From Metaruminococcus_A sp964607135 (GTDB taxonomy: Bacteria > Bacillota > Clostridia > Oscillospirales > Ruminococcaceae): 16,805 nt of DNA. The position numbers and the translations under genes were made by a program. Position 1 is the stretch's first letter; each line of letters begins with the position of its first letter. The notes beneath the pieces were generated by a model. It had not been told where the DNA came from. It did not search any database and saw nothing but the letters and a program-made list of their open reading frames with translations. Shown here piece after piece: positions 6,429 through 13,878 of this stretch. The stretch lies in NCBI GenBank assembly GCA_964607135.1, contig CAZSIV010000043.1, positions 1-16,805 of the forward strand, in the 5' to 3' direction.

Positions 6429-7448
6429 ATGGCTCAAACAAAGATGCTGCCCTGCGGCGAGGAGGGAATCCGGCTTGCCGCGGCGCTTTTAAAACAGGGG
6501 GAAGTGGTCGGAATCCCGACCGAGACGGTCTACGGGCTCGCGGCCGACGCTTATAATCCCGCCGCGGTTTCCAAAATTTTTACGGCGAAGGGGAGACCGC
6601 AGGACAATCCGCTGATTGTACATATCAGCGATCTTGCCATGCTGGAGGAGCTCACTTCGGATTTTCCCGCGTCGGCCCGAAAACTGGCCGGCGCGTTCTG
6701 GCCGGGGCCGCTGACCATGATCCTGCCGAAGTCGGAGCGGGTGCCGCGCGAGGTGACGGCGGGGCTCGATACCGTCGGCATCCGGATGCCGAGCCATCCC
6801 GGTGCGGCGGCGGTGATCCGCGCCTGCGGCTTTCCGCTGGCGGCGCCTTCTGCAAACACTTCCGGGCGGCCTAGTCCGACCCGGGCGGAGCATGTGCTCT
6901 GCGATATGAACGGAAAAATCCCGCTGGTGCTCGACGGCGGGAGCTGTGAGGTCGGGGTCGAATCCACCGTGGTTCTCGTCAGGAGCGATTCCGTTCACAT
7001 CCTCCGCCCCGGCGGCGTTTCGCTTGAGGAGCTGGAGGGGCTGGACATCCCGGTCACGGTCGACCCGGCCGTAGAAACCGGGCTGCGGCAGGGGGCGGCG
7101 GTTCTTTCGCCGGGGCTCAAATACAAGCACTATGCGCCCAAGGCGGACGTCGTTCTGGTAAAGGGCCCGCTTGATAAATTCGCCGAATATGTCAATAATA
7201 AAGCGGAAAGCGATGCCTTCGCCCTGGTCTTCGAGGGAGAAGAACCGGCTTTGCGCCTGCCCTGTATTGTATACGGGGAAAGGGAAACACCCGAAACCCA
7301 GGCGGCCGGATTATTTGATGCGCTTCGGAAACTCGATGAAAAGGGTGCGGAAATTGTATACGCCCGCTGCCCGGAGCAAAAAGGGGTGGGGCGTGCCGTC
7401 TATAACCGGCTTCTCCGCGCCGCGGCCTTTCAGGTGGTGGAGCTATGA
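6429..7448 (+). CDS. L-threonylcarbamoyladenylate synthase (Sua5/YwlC type)
   Basis: The enzyme makes threonylcarbamoyl-AMP from threonine, bicarbonate and ATP, the first step of the universal t6A37 modification of ANN-decoding tRNAs. The YrdC-like domain covers about residues 10-200, with GIPTETVYGLAADA, the KGRP motif (Lys54, Arg56) and PSANTSGRPSPT (Ser141, Asn143), residues that bind substrate and nucleotide in the family. A linker with SPGLKYKHYAPKAD (227-240) leads into a C-terminal Sua5 domain. At 339 residues it is therefore the long Sua5 form, not the short TsaC/YrdC form. GGGGGAAAAG precedes the ATG. The stop overlaps the coaE start by 4 bp (ATGA), indicating translational coupling. 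Neighbourhood with prfA is common in Firmicutes. Confidence 0.95.
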   Translation: MAQTKMLPCGEEGIRLAAALLKQGEVVGIPTETVYGLAADAYNPAAVSKIFTAKGRPQDNPLIVHISDLAMLEELTSDFPASARKLAGAFWPGPLTMILPKSERVPREVTAGLDTVGIRMPSHPGAAAVIRACGFPLAAPSANTSGRPSPTRAEHVLCDMNGKIPLVLDGGSCEVGVESTVVLVRSDSVHILRPGGVSLEELEGLDIPVTVDPAVETGLRQGAAVLSPGLKYKHYAPKADVVLVKGPLDKFAEYVNNKAESDAFALVFEGEEPALRLPCIVYGERETPETQAAGLFDALRKLDEKGAEIVYARCPEQKGVGRAVYNRLLRAAAFQVVEL

Positions 7449-8065
7449 CTGCTGTGATCGGCTTGACAGGACAGAGCGGGAGCGGGAAATCCTTCCTCAG
7501 CGAGCGGTTCCGCGAGCGGGGAATCCCGGCGATCGACGCCGACCGTGTGAGCCATCAGGTGACGGGGGAAAATCCCGATTGTCTCTCTTCGCTGCGGAAA
7601 GCGTTTGGAGACGAAATCTTTGATCCGGACGGCTCCCTGAACCGGAAAACGCTGGGCGCCGTTGTTTTTTCCGACCCGGCTCAGCTGAAGCTTCTCAACA
7701 AAACGGTGTTCCCGTTTATTACCCGGGAAATCGAGCGGCAGATCGCCGCCGCAGAATCGTCGGGGGAAGGGCTGCTTCTTCTGGACGCGCCCACCCTTTA
7801 TGAAGCGGGCGCCGATCGATTCTGCTGCTGCGTTGCGGCGGTCTGCGCCCCATTTGACCTGCGCCTGGAGCGGATTATGCAGCGCGATGGGCTGAGCCGC
7901 GAGGCCGCTTTGCTGAGGCTGTCCGCCCAGAATGACGATGCGTTTTATCGGGAAAGGGTTGATTTTATCCTTTATAACAACGGGACGAAGGAAGAATTCC
8001 TTCAAAAAGCGGATGGATTGATCGATGCGTTAATCCGGCGGTTTGCGCCGCCGGCAACAAAATAG
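7445..8065 (+). CDS. coaE: Dephospho-CoA kinase
   Basis: CoaE phosphorylates the 3'-hydroxyl of dephospho-CoA with ATP, the last step of coenzyme A synthesis in the cytoplasm. The protein has 206 residues, normal for the family. It shows the P-loop GQSGSGKS (9-16), the DADRVSHQV motif (Asp31, Asp33), the DAPTLYEAG segment where most CoaE proteins have DVPLLFE, and the C-terminal VDFILYNNG, equivalent to the ADyvIdNnG signature. The P-loop begins TGQSGSGKS in place of the usual TGGIGSGKS, a mild variation that keeps Gly, Lys and Ser. The start overlaps the Sua5 stop by 4 bp, and its ribosome binding site (GGTGGTGGAG) lies within the Sua5 gene. The aminopeptidase gene follows after 11 bp. Confidence 0.95.
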   Translation: MTAVIGLTGQSGSGKSFLSERFRERGIPAIDADRVSHQVTGENPDCLSSLRKAFGDEIFDPDGSLNRKTLGAVVFSDPAQLKLLNKTVFPFITREIERQIAAAESSGEGLLLLDAPTLYEAGADRFCCCVAAVCAPFDLRLERIMQRDGLSREAALLRLSAQNDDAFYRERVDFILYNNGTKEEFLQKADGLIDALIRRFAPPATK

Positions 8066-8076
8066 GAGGGATTGTA

Positions 8077-9480
8077 ATGAGTGAAACCAAAAGCGCCGCC
8101 AAGGAACTGAGAGAAAAATTGTTTTTAGAACCTAAAAATGCCGCACTCCGGATGGAAGAAAAGGATGTGAAGGAGGCTTTCTCTTTCTGCGACCCGTATA
8201 AAGAGTTTCTCGACGCTGCAAAGACCGAGCGCGAAGCGGTGAAAACCGGGGTGAAGCTGCTGGAAGAGAAAGGGTTTTGCCCCTTCGATCCCGCCCGGAA
8301 ATATCTGCCGGGGGACAAGGTTTATGCGGTCAACCGCGGGAAATCGCTGATTGCGGCGGTCATAGGGAGCGAGCCGATTGAAAACGGCGTCCGGATCGCC
8401 GCGGCGCACATCGATTCGCCCCGGCTGGATTTAAAGCCCCGCCCGGTCTATGAGGACGCTGAGCTGGCGCTCTTCAAAACCCATTATTACGGCGGAATCA
8501 AGAAATACCAGTGGACTGCAATCCCGCTTGCCCTGCACGGCGTCATCATCGACCGGAACGACCGGACGATCGAGGTCTCAATCGGGGAAGCGGAGGAGGA
8601 TCCGGTCTTCTGCGTCACCGACCTGCTGCCCCACCTCGCCGCCGCCCAGATGAAGCGGACGCTGGCCGAGGGGATCAAGGGGGAAGAGCTCAACGTTTTG
8701 ATCGGGAGCCTCCCGTTCAAGGACGATGAGATCAGCGATAAGGTCAAACTGAATCTCCTGAACCTTTTGTTTGAGAAATATGGAATTACCGAGGCGGATT
8801 TTCTTTCTGCCGAACTGGAAGTGGTTCCGGCTTTCAAGGCGAAGGATATCGGGATCGACCGTTCGATGGTCGGCGCCTACGGGCATGACGACCGCGTCTG
8901 CGCCTACACCGCATTACAGGCGATCCTCAAAACAGAGCGTCCTGCCAAAACCTCCGTTTTGGTACTGGCGGATAAAGAGGAAATCGGCAGCGACGGGAAC
9001 ACCGGCTTGAAGTCCGCCTTCCTGCGTTACTTTATCGCCGACTTAGCCAAGCCGCACGGGATCGAGGGAAGGACGGTTCTTTCTCATTCCGAATGCCTGT
9101 CGGCCGACGTCAACGCCGCCTTCGACCCAACTTTCCCGGATGTGGCGGAGCGGAAAAACACCGCCTATCTGAACTACGGGGTCGTAATCACCAAATACAC
9201 CGGCGCGCGGGGCAAATCCGGGACGTCAGACGCTTCGGCGGAGTTTGCCGGAAAGGTTCGGAATCTCCTCGACCGGACGGGAGTGATTTGGCAGACAGGG
9301 GAGCTCGGCAAGGTGGACCAGGGCGGCGGCGGAACGGTCGCGGCCTATATCGCCAACCTGAATGTGGATGTCATCGACCTGGGCGTCCCCGTCCTTTCGA
9401 TGCACGCCCCGTTTGAGGTGGTCTCTAAAATTGACGTCTATATGGCGCATCGCGCGTTTTATGAATTTTTTGTATATTAA
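8077..9480 (+). CDS. M18 family aminopeptidase (aspartyl aminopeptidase-like)
   Basis: M18 enzymes are cytoplasmic, di-zinc, usually dodecameric aminopeptidases that remove acidic or neutral N-terminal residues from short peptides. The 467-residue length fits the family. Metal and catalytic residues can be seen: HIDSPRLDLKP (His111, Asp113), GAYGHDDRVCA (Asp271/Asp272), DKEEIGSDG (Glu301, Glu302) and LSMHAPFEV (His443). The sequence GGIKKYQW lies in the region that shapes the active site. GGAGG lies 8 bp before the ATG, and the gene follows coaE by 11 bp, so it is probably the last gene of the prfA operon. No strong terminator follows: only an A/T hairpin at 9474-9490 is seen, and read-through toward the TM2 genes is possible. 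Confidence 0.95.
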   Translation: MSETKSAAKELREKLFLEPKNAALRMEEKDVKEAFSFCDPYKEFLDAAKTEREAVKTGVKLLEEKGFCPFDPARKYLPGDKVYAVNRGKSLIAAVIGSEPIENGVRIAAAHIDSPRLDLKPRPVYEDAELALFKTHYYGGIKKYQWTAIPLALHGVIIDRNDRTIEVSIGEAEEDPVFCVTDLLPHLAAAQMKRTLAEGIKGEELNVLIGSLPFKDDEISDKVKLNLLNLLFEKYGITEADFLSAELEVVPAFKAKDIGIDRSMVGAYGHDDRVCAYTALQAILKTERPAKTSVLVLADKEEIGSDGNTGLKSAFLRYFIADLAKPHGIEGRTVLSHSECLSADVNAAFDPTFPDVAERKNTAYLNYGVVITKYTGARGKSGTSDASAEFAGKVRNLLDRTGVIWQTGELGKVDQGGGGTVAAYIANLNVDVIDLGVPVLSMHAPFEVVSKIDVYMAHRAFYEFFVY

Positions 9481-9495
9481 TTTTTAATATCTTTA

Positions 9496-9524
9496 TTGAC
9501 ATCAAAAAGCTCTCACTATATAAT
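9496..9524 (+). promoter_or_regulatory. Consensus sigma-A promoter of the first TM2 gene
   Basis: TTGACA (9496-9501), a 17-bp spacer and TATAAT (9519-9524) form a perfect consensus promoter. The expected transcript starts near 9531. Its leader contains CAGTTTAA (9541-9548) pairing with TTGAACTG (9568-9575, one wobble), then GGGAGG (9595-9600) before the ATG. A promoter of this quality suggests strong constitutive expression. Confidence 0.9.
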
Positions 9525-9608
9525 AAACTCAGACGGTTTTCAGTTTAAGCGCGGAGCAGCGTTTTGATTGAACTGTAAGTGGTTTTATATTTATGGGAGG
9601 TTTGTGAG

Positions 9609-10067
9609 ATGTTTTGTAAAAATTGTGGTGCGCAGATGAATGAAAACGCTGCGTTCTGTGTCACCTGCGGCGCCGCCGCCGGGCAGGGGACGAGTCACTG
9701 CGCGAATTGCGGCAACGAAATTGCGCCTGGCGCGGCTGTCTGTCTGAAATGCGGCGCGGCTGTGGTGAACGGCCCGGTTGCACCGAACGGCGCCCCTGTC
9801 GGCACCGGTGCGCCGAAGTCCAAGATTGCTGCCGGTCTGCTTGGCATTTTCCTCGGCTCTTTGGGCGTACATAACTTTATGCTCGGTTATACCGGTAAAG
9901 CGGTTGCGCAGCTCGTCATGACGCTTGTCGGATGGATCCTTGCTCCGTTTACCTGCGGCATTACGGCGCTGGCTCCTGCCGCGGCCGGTATCTGGGCGCT
10001 GGTCGAAGGGATTATGATCCTGACCGGTTCGATCGCGACGGATGCGAACGGCGTCCCGCTCCAGTAA
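9609..10067 (+). CDS. Double zinc-ribbon TM2 domain membrane protein (copy 1)
   Basis: The 152-residue protein has two N-terminal zinc ribbons of identical spacing: Cys3, 6, 17, 20 and Cys31, 34, 45, 48 (C-x2-C-x10-C-x2-C). A flexible Gly/Pro/Ala linker (about 50-70) is followed by a TM2 domain, two transmembrane helices around the turn GVHNFMLGYTG. The usual aromatic residue of HxFYLG is Met here. TM2 proteins are widespread and their molecular role in bacteria is not settled. Zinc binding is inferred from the cysteines. The start at 9609 has GGGAGG 8 bp upstream; a longer frame from 9579 has no good site. The second helix region is about 10 residues longer than in the neighbouring paralogue. 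The gene has its own promoter and terminator, so it is monocistronic. Confidence 0.88.
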   Translation: MFCKNCGAQMNENAAFCVTCGAAAGQGTSHCANCGNEIAPGAAVCLKCGAAVVNGPVAPNGAPVGTGAPKSKIAAGLLGIFLGSLGVHNFMLGYTGKAVAQLVMTLVGWILAPFTCGITALAPAAAGIWALVEGIMILTGSIATDANGVPLQ

Positions 10068-10081
10068 CTCAATTATTGTTA

Positions 10082-10118
10082 AAAACGCGGAAACTTAAGT
10101 TTCCGCGTTTTTTGTTTT
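10082..10118 (+). terminator. Rho-independent terminator of TM2 copy 1
   Basis: A perfect 30-bp palindrome (10082-10111) with the stem core CGCGGAAACTT is followed by a T-rich run to 10118. It begins 14 bp after the stop codon. The A tract on the left means it can also act on minus-strand transcription. Confidence 0.93.
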
Positions 10119-10213
10119 AGAAATCAGCGGGTACGGCCGGTGGAGCCGTTTTGTCAATTGTTTTCGCTCTGTTGGAACTCACGATTTGCAGCTGAAAAAG
10201 GAAAAGTATTTTA

Positions 10214-10242
10214 TTGACTTATAATATAAAATGAAGTATCAT
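10214..10242 (+). promoter_or_regulatory. Sigma-A promoter of the second TM2 gene
   Basis: TTGACT (10214-10219) and TATCAT (10237-10242) are separated by 17 bp. The transcript would start near 10249 and begin with a hairpin, GAGCGA (10253-10258) / TCGCTC (10268-10273). GGAGGG (10300-10305) then precedes the ATG. Confidence 0.72.
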
Positions 10243-10312
10243 AGGATGTAGAGAGCGATTAGTGCTTTCGCTCCACAACTTATTAGTAAATTGTGTTTTG
10301 GAGGGATTGGAC

Positions 10313-10747
10313 ATGTTTTGTAAAAATTGCGGCGCGCAGATGAATGAAAACGCTGCGTTTTGCGTCACCTGCGGCGCTGCTGCCGGCCAGGGTACGGGAT
10401 ATTGTGGGAATTGCGGAAATGCGACTGCGCCCGGCGCGGCTGTCTGTTTGAACTGCGGTGCGGCTCTGGCAAACGGTCCGGTTACACCGAACGGTATCCC
10501 TGTTGGCGCCGGTGCGCCGAAATCCAAAACAGCCGCCGGTGTGCTGGGAATCCTACTCGGCGCTTTTGGCGCGCATAATTTTTATCTTGGTTATACCGGC
10601 AAAGCGGTCGCCCAGCTTTTGATTACGGTCTTATCCTGCTTTACCCTGTCGATTGCCTCTGAAATCTGGGGCCTTATTGAAGGGATTATGATCCTGACCG
10701 GTTCTCCGAATTTCACCACTGATGCGAAGGGCGTTCCGCTTCAGTAA
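10313..10747 (+). CDS. Double zinc-ribbon TM2 domain membrane protein (copy 2)
   Basis: This is the 144-residue paralogue of the preceding gene. The first 28 residues are identical in the two proteins, and both zinc ribbons (Cys3, 6, 17, 20 and Cys31, 34, 45, 48), the linker and the C-terminal GVPLQ are kept. The TM2 turn GAHNFYLGYTG is the classical form. The second transmembrane region is shorter and contains SCFTLSIASEIWGL, quite unlike copy 1, so the membrane part has diverged while the zinc part has not. The start at 10313 is set by GGAGGG 7 bp upstream. Promoter and terminator are its own. Role unknown; zinc binding is inferred from the cysteine spacing. Confidence 0.88.
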   Translation: MFCKNCGAQMNENAAFCVTCGAAAGQGTGYCGNCGNATAPGAAVCLNCGAALANGPVTPNGIPVGAGAPKSKTAAGVLGILLGAFGAHNFYLGYTGKAVAQLLITVLSCFTLSIASEIWGLIEGIMILTGSPNFTTDAKGVPLQ

Positions 10748-10801
10748 ATATATGGCGGCGAGGTTAAGGCGTCTGCTTTTCCCGATGCTATAAGAGGCAA
10801 G

Positions 10802-10846
10802 ATTCCTTGTGCGGCTTTTTCATCGCTGCACAGGGAATTTTTGTTT
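10802..10846 (+). terminator. Rho-independent terminator of TM2 copy 2
   Basis: ATTCCTTGTGC (10802-10812) pairs with GCACAGGGAAT (10828-10838) with one wobble, followed by TTTTGTTTT. It lies about 55 bp after the stop codon and separates the TM2 gene from the V-ATPase operon. Confidence 0.85.
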
Positions 10847-10940
10847 TGAAAGGGGAATGTGGGCGATTGCTCCGAATCGACAAAAAAATTGACGGAAGAT
10901 TGTGCAAAAGGAAGAAAGAGTAAAATTTTGCAAAATCCCC

Positions 10941-10969
10941 TTGCATTGGCAGCTTAAATCTTCTATACT
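10941..10969 (+). promoter_or_regulatory. Promoter of the V-type ATPase operon
   Basis: TTGCAT (10941-10946) and TATACT (10964-10969) are spaced by 17 bp. The palindrome ATTTTGCAAAAT sits 4 bp upstream of the -35 box, and the inverted repeat CTATAC-N7-GTATAG covers the -10 box and probable start site. Both are candidate operators. The binding protein is unknown. Confidence 0.65.
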
Positions 10970-11105
10970 TATATCGTATAGTTGATTTACCTAATCATAT
11001 GTTTTGTCCGGGTTTGCATCGCTTTCAGGAAAAGCTGAACAGCCGCAGAAAATTCGGACAGGGGGTATCCCAAGACATTTCATTGCAAGAGAGAAGGTGA
11101 GAACA

Positions 11106-11420
11106 ATGTCCCTTGAAGCAATCGAAAGGGTGGCGGAGGTCGAATCAAAAAACCGGGAGCGCAGGGCTTCCGCTGAGACTGAGGCGAAACAGATCGTCGC
11201 CGATGCCGAGCGGGAAAGCTCTGCGCTCTTGCAGCAAATGCGCGCGGATGCGGCAGAGCAGGGGAAAAAGCTGCTGCGCCAGGCCGAGGAAAAAGCGGCC
11301 GTGCGCTCGGCCGAGATTGCCCGCGCTGCGGAGGCGGAGAGCGGCGCGCTGCGCAGTACGGCGGAAAAGCATCTGGAAGAAGCCGCAGAGTTTATTGTCG
11401 GAAGGATTGTGAAGCACTGA
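11106..11420 (+). CDS. ntpF: V-type ATPase peripheral-stalk subunit (NtpF / subunit G-H type)
   Basis: This is a 104-residue, highly charged, Ala/Glu/Lys-rich protein with no membrane segment. It reads as one long helix (for example AETEAKQIVADAERESSALL, then RQAEEKAAVRSAEIARAAEA), typical of the small stalk subunit that pairs with subunit E as a coiled coil and links the catalytic head to subunit I. Identification rests on this composition plus position: it directly precedes ntpI, as ntpF does in E. hirae. GAAGGTGAG precedes the ATG at 11106; an upstream TTG-type start in the same frame at 11004 would run through the leader and lacks support. Only 1 bp separates it from ntpI. Confidence 0.82.
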   Translation: MSLEAIERVAEVESKNRERRASAETEAKQIVADAERESSALLQQMRADAAEQGKKLLRQAEEKAAVRSAEIARAAEAESGALRSTAEKHLEEAAEFIVGRIVKH

Positions 11421-11421
11421 T

Positions 11422-13353
11422 ATGGCCATTGTAAAAATGAAAAAACTCCGCGTCATAGCGATGGCCGATCAACGGGAAACGTTGCTGAAAGACCTGTTGC
11501 ATCTGGGTTGCGTGGAAATCAGCGAGCCGGACGGCAAACTGGCGGACCCGGATTGGTCTGCTTTGCTGGAGCGGGGCAGCTCCCGGCTGGCGGCGACCAA
11601 GGGTGAAATCAGCGATGTGAACGCCGCTTTGGCGGCCATTAAAAAGTACGCCCAGGTAAAAGACGGGCTGTTCGTAAAACGGCATCCTATCTCTGAACGG
11701 GAATTCCTCAGTGCCGGCACGGTGGAAACTGCAAAAGAGGCGAGCCGGAAGATCGGCGAGCTGTTGCAGGATCTGACGCGCCTTCAGACTGAAGAAAGCC
11801 GGCTGGAAAACCGAAAAGCGGGTTTGCTTCCCTGGAAAGAGCTCGACATGCCGCTGGAGACGGAGGGCACGGAGCATGTGCTTTACCGGATCGGAACCTT
11901 TCCAGGTGCGGCTGATGTAGCTGTTGTCCAGACAGAGCTGGCGGGCAAAGCGGCTGCGTTGTTTGAAATCAGCGGGGATAAGCAGCAGAAATATGTCCTG
12001 CTTCTCTGTCATAAGGCGGAGGAAGATGCGGCTTTGGAAATTCTGCGGCCCCATGGTTTCAGCGTCACAGCGTTTCAGGGGGTTGTCGGAACGGCAGCGG
12101 AGAATCTGCAAAAGCTGTCGGAACAGTTGGAGGAAAACCGCAAAGCGCAGGAGGAAACCACCGAGGCGCTTGTCGCAAGCGCAGAATCGAGGGAAGCGCT
12201 CCGGGTTTATGCCGACCGTCTCACAGTCGAGGCCGCCAGGGAAACTTCTCAGGAGAGGCTGCTGACAGACGGGACGATCGTTTTCTTCGAAGGCTGGGCT
12301 CCGGCAGAGTCAATGAACCGGGTGCAGGCTGCGTTGGAGCGAAGCGGATGTGCCTGGGAGGCGGAAGACCCGACGGAGGATGAAATCCCCGACGTTCCGG
12401 TCAAGCTGAAAAACAACTGGCTGACAAAGCCGCTGAATATGGTGACCGAGATGTACTCCCTGCCATCGTATGACAATGTAGACCCCAACCCGTTGATGGC
12501 GCCGTTTTTCATCCTGTTTTACGGGATCATGATGGCGGATATGGGCTATGGTTTGCTGATGATGCTCGCTTCGGTGGTGATTTTGAAGAAGTACCGGCCA
12601 AAGGGAACCTCAGGGCATCTGTTTGGGCTGCTCGGTTTGTGCGGGATCAGCACCTTTATTATGGGGGCGGTTACCGGCGGGTTCTTCGGCGATTTCATCC
12701 CGCAGATTGCAAAGCTTATCAATTCGGAGAGCACGCTGACGCTTCCGGCCCTGTTTACCCCGCTCGACGACACGCTGATGATCCTGGTCGGCGCTATGTG
12801 CCTCGGCTTTGTACAGATCATCACCGGTATGGCGATCAGCTTTATTGAGAAGCTCAAGCGCCGCCGTTTCCTGGATGCTCTCTGGGAAGAGGTCACCTGG
12901 TGGATCATCTTTGCCGGGATCGCCTGCATGGTGCTCGGCGTCACGAGCGTCGTCCTGATTGTCGGGGGTATCCTGCTGGTTGCCGGCTGTGTGGTCAACG
13001 GAAAAGGGATTGTCGGGAAGGCGTTCGGTATCTTCGGCTCCCTTTATAACCACGTGACCGGTTATTTCGGCGATATTCTTTCCTACGCGCGTCTGATGGC
13101 TTTGATGCTGGCAGGGAGTGTCATCGCCCAGGTGTTCAATACGCTGGGGGCGATTCCGGGGAATATCATTATCTTTATTGTGATCTCACTGGCGGGCAAC
13201 GCGCTGAACTTCGCGCTCAATCTGCTGGGCTGCTATGTTCACGACCTGCGTTTGCAGTGCCTGGAGTATTTCGGCAAATTTTATCAAGACGGCGGCAAGC
13301 CGTTCCGGCCTCTGGCCATGAATACAAAATTTGTAGATATTGAATCAAATTAA
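11422..13353 (+). CDS. ntpI: V-type ATPase subunit I (a-subunit)
   Basis: Subunit I forms the stator half-channels for the ion beside the proteolipid ring and anchors the peripheral stalks. The 643-residue protein starts with the family motif MAIVKMKKLRVIAM. It has a long cytoplasmic alpha/beta and coiled-coil part (1 to about 350) and a C-terminal membrane part with several hydrophobic helices from about 360 on. The entry to the membrane part, NPLMAPFFILFYGIMMADMG, is highly typical. The essential arginine that faces the proteolipid carboxylate is probably Arg557 in SYARLMALMLAGS. Starts 1 bp after ntpF and ends 14 bp before ntpK. Confidence 0.95.
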   Translation: MAIVKMKKLRVIAMADQRETLLKDLLHLGCVEISEPDGKLADPDWSALLERGSSRLAATKGEISDVNAALAAIKKYAQVKDGLFVKRHPISEREFLSAGTVETAKEASRKIGELLQDLTRLQTEESRLENRKAGLLPWKELDMPLETEGTEHVLYRIGTFPGAADVAVVQTELAGKAAALFEISGDKQQKYVLLLCHKAEEDAALEILRPHGFSVTAFQGVVGTAAENLQKLSEQLEENRKAQEETTEALVASAESREALRVYADRLTVEAARETSQERLLTDGTIVFFEGWAPAESMNRVQAALERSGCAWEAEDPTEDEIPDVPVKLKNNWLTKPLNMVTEMYSLPSYDNVDPNPLMAPFFILFYGIMMADMGYGLLMMLASVVILKKYRPKGTSGHLFGLLGLCGISTFIMGAVTGGFFGDFIPQIAKLINSESTLTLPALFTPLDDTLMILVGAMCLGFVQIITGMAISFIEKLKRRRFLDALWEEVTWWIIFAGIACMVLGVTSVVLIVGGILLVAGCVVNGKGIVGKAFGIFGSLYNHVTGYFGDILSYARLMALMLAGSVIAQVFNTLGAIPGNIIIFIVISLAGNALNFALNLLGCYVHDLRLQCLEYFGKFYQDGGKPFRPLAMNTKFVDIESN

Positions 13354-13367
13354 GGAGGAAATTCATC

Positions 13368-13856
13368 ATGGACTTTTTTGAAGCGTTTGGCGGTTTAGCA
13401 CTGGGATTGCTGGGTGCCGGCCTGGCGGCTGTTCTTTCCGGCATTGGTTCTGCGAAGGGCACCGGCCGTGCCGGTGAAGCGGGCACAGGCCTTTTGTGCC
13501 AGGATCCTTCCAAATTCGGTAAGGTCATGATTTTGCAGGTTATTCCTGGTACGCAGGGCTTGTACGGCCTCGTCGTTTGGTTCTTCGCCGTCTTCCAGAT
13601 GGGCTTACTGGACGGAACCGCTTTCGACATGAGCGTTCAGCAGGGGTTACAGTATTTCGCAGCTTGCCTGCCGATGGCGCTGGGCGGCCTTTTCTCTGCG
13701 ATTGCACAGGGCCGTGTGGCTGCCGGCTCCATCAACATTCTGGCGAAAAAACCTGACGATTGGTCGAAGGGCATGGTGCTTTGTATTACGGTAGAGTTCT
13801 ACGCCATCCTGTCCCTGCTGGCTTCCATGTTGATGATCATCAACGTTGCCGGCTAA
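13368..13856 (+). CDS. ntpK: V-type ATPase proteolipid subunit K, predicted sodium-binding
   Basis: The proteolipid forms the rotating membrane ring. With 162 residues and four transmembrane helices it is the duplicated V-type form (two hairpins). As in E. hirae NtpK, only the second hairpin carries the ion carboxylate: Glu143 in TVEFYAIL. The residues that bind Na+ in NtpK are all found: Thr62-Gln63 in IPGTQGLYG, Gln114 in AIAQGRVAAG and Glu143. The backbone-ligand position Leu61 of NtpK is Ile59 here. I infer Na+ as coupling ion. AAGGAGG precedes the ATG. The high Gly/Ala content of helices 1 and 3 is normal for ring packing. Confidence 0.96.
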   Translation: MDFFEAFGGLALGLLGAGLAAVLSGIGSAKGTGRAGEAGTGLLCQDPSKFGKVMILQVIPGTQGLYGLVVWFFAVFQMGLLDGTAFDMSVQQGLQYFAACLPMALGGLFSAIAQGRVAAGSINILAKKPDDWSKGMVLCITVEFYAILSLLASMLMIINVAG

Positions 13857-13878
13857 CCCCAAAGAAAGGGGAGTCAAC

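Larger units (their letters stand above)
10748..11105. other. Intergenic region upstream of the V-ATPase operon
   Basis: About 360 bp hold, in order, the terminator of TM2 copy 2, a 12-bp palindrome ATTTTGCAAAAT (10925-10936), the operon promoter (10941-10969), an inverted repeat CTATAC/GTATAG (10963-10968 and 10976-10981) over the -10 region, and a leader of about 130 nt. The leader can fold with TGTCCG (11005-11010) pairing to CGGACA (11055-11060) around an inner hairpin GCTTT/AAAGC (11021-11035). No gene is evident. Confidence 0.6.

Noticed and set aside
6489..7130. Minus-strand frame of 213 codons antisense to the Sua5 gene
   Set aside because: Arg/Pro-rich composition typical of a shadow of a GC-rich gene; the Sua5 motifs on the plus strand are clear.
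9474..9490. ATATTAA-TTT-TTAATAT hairpin after the M18 gene as terminator
   Set aside because: The stem has only A-T pairs and overlaps the stop codon; too weak to call a terminator.
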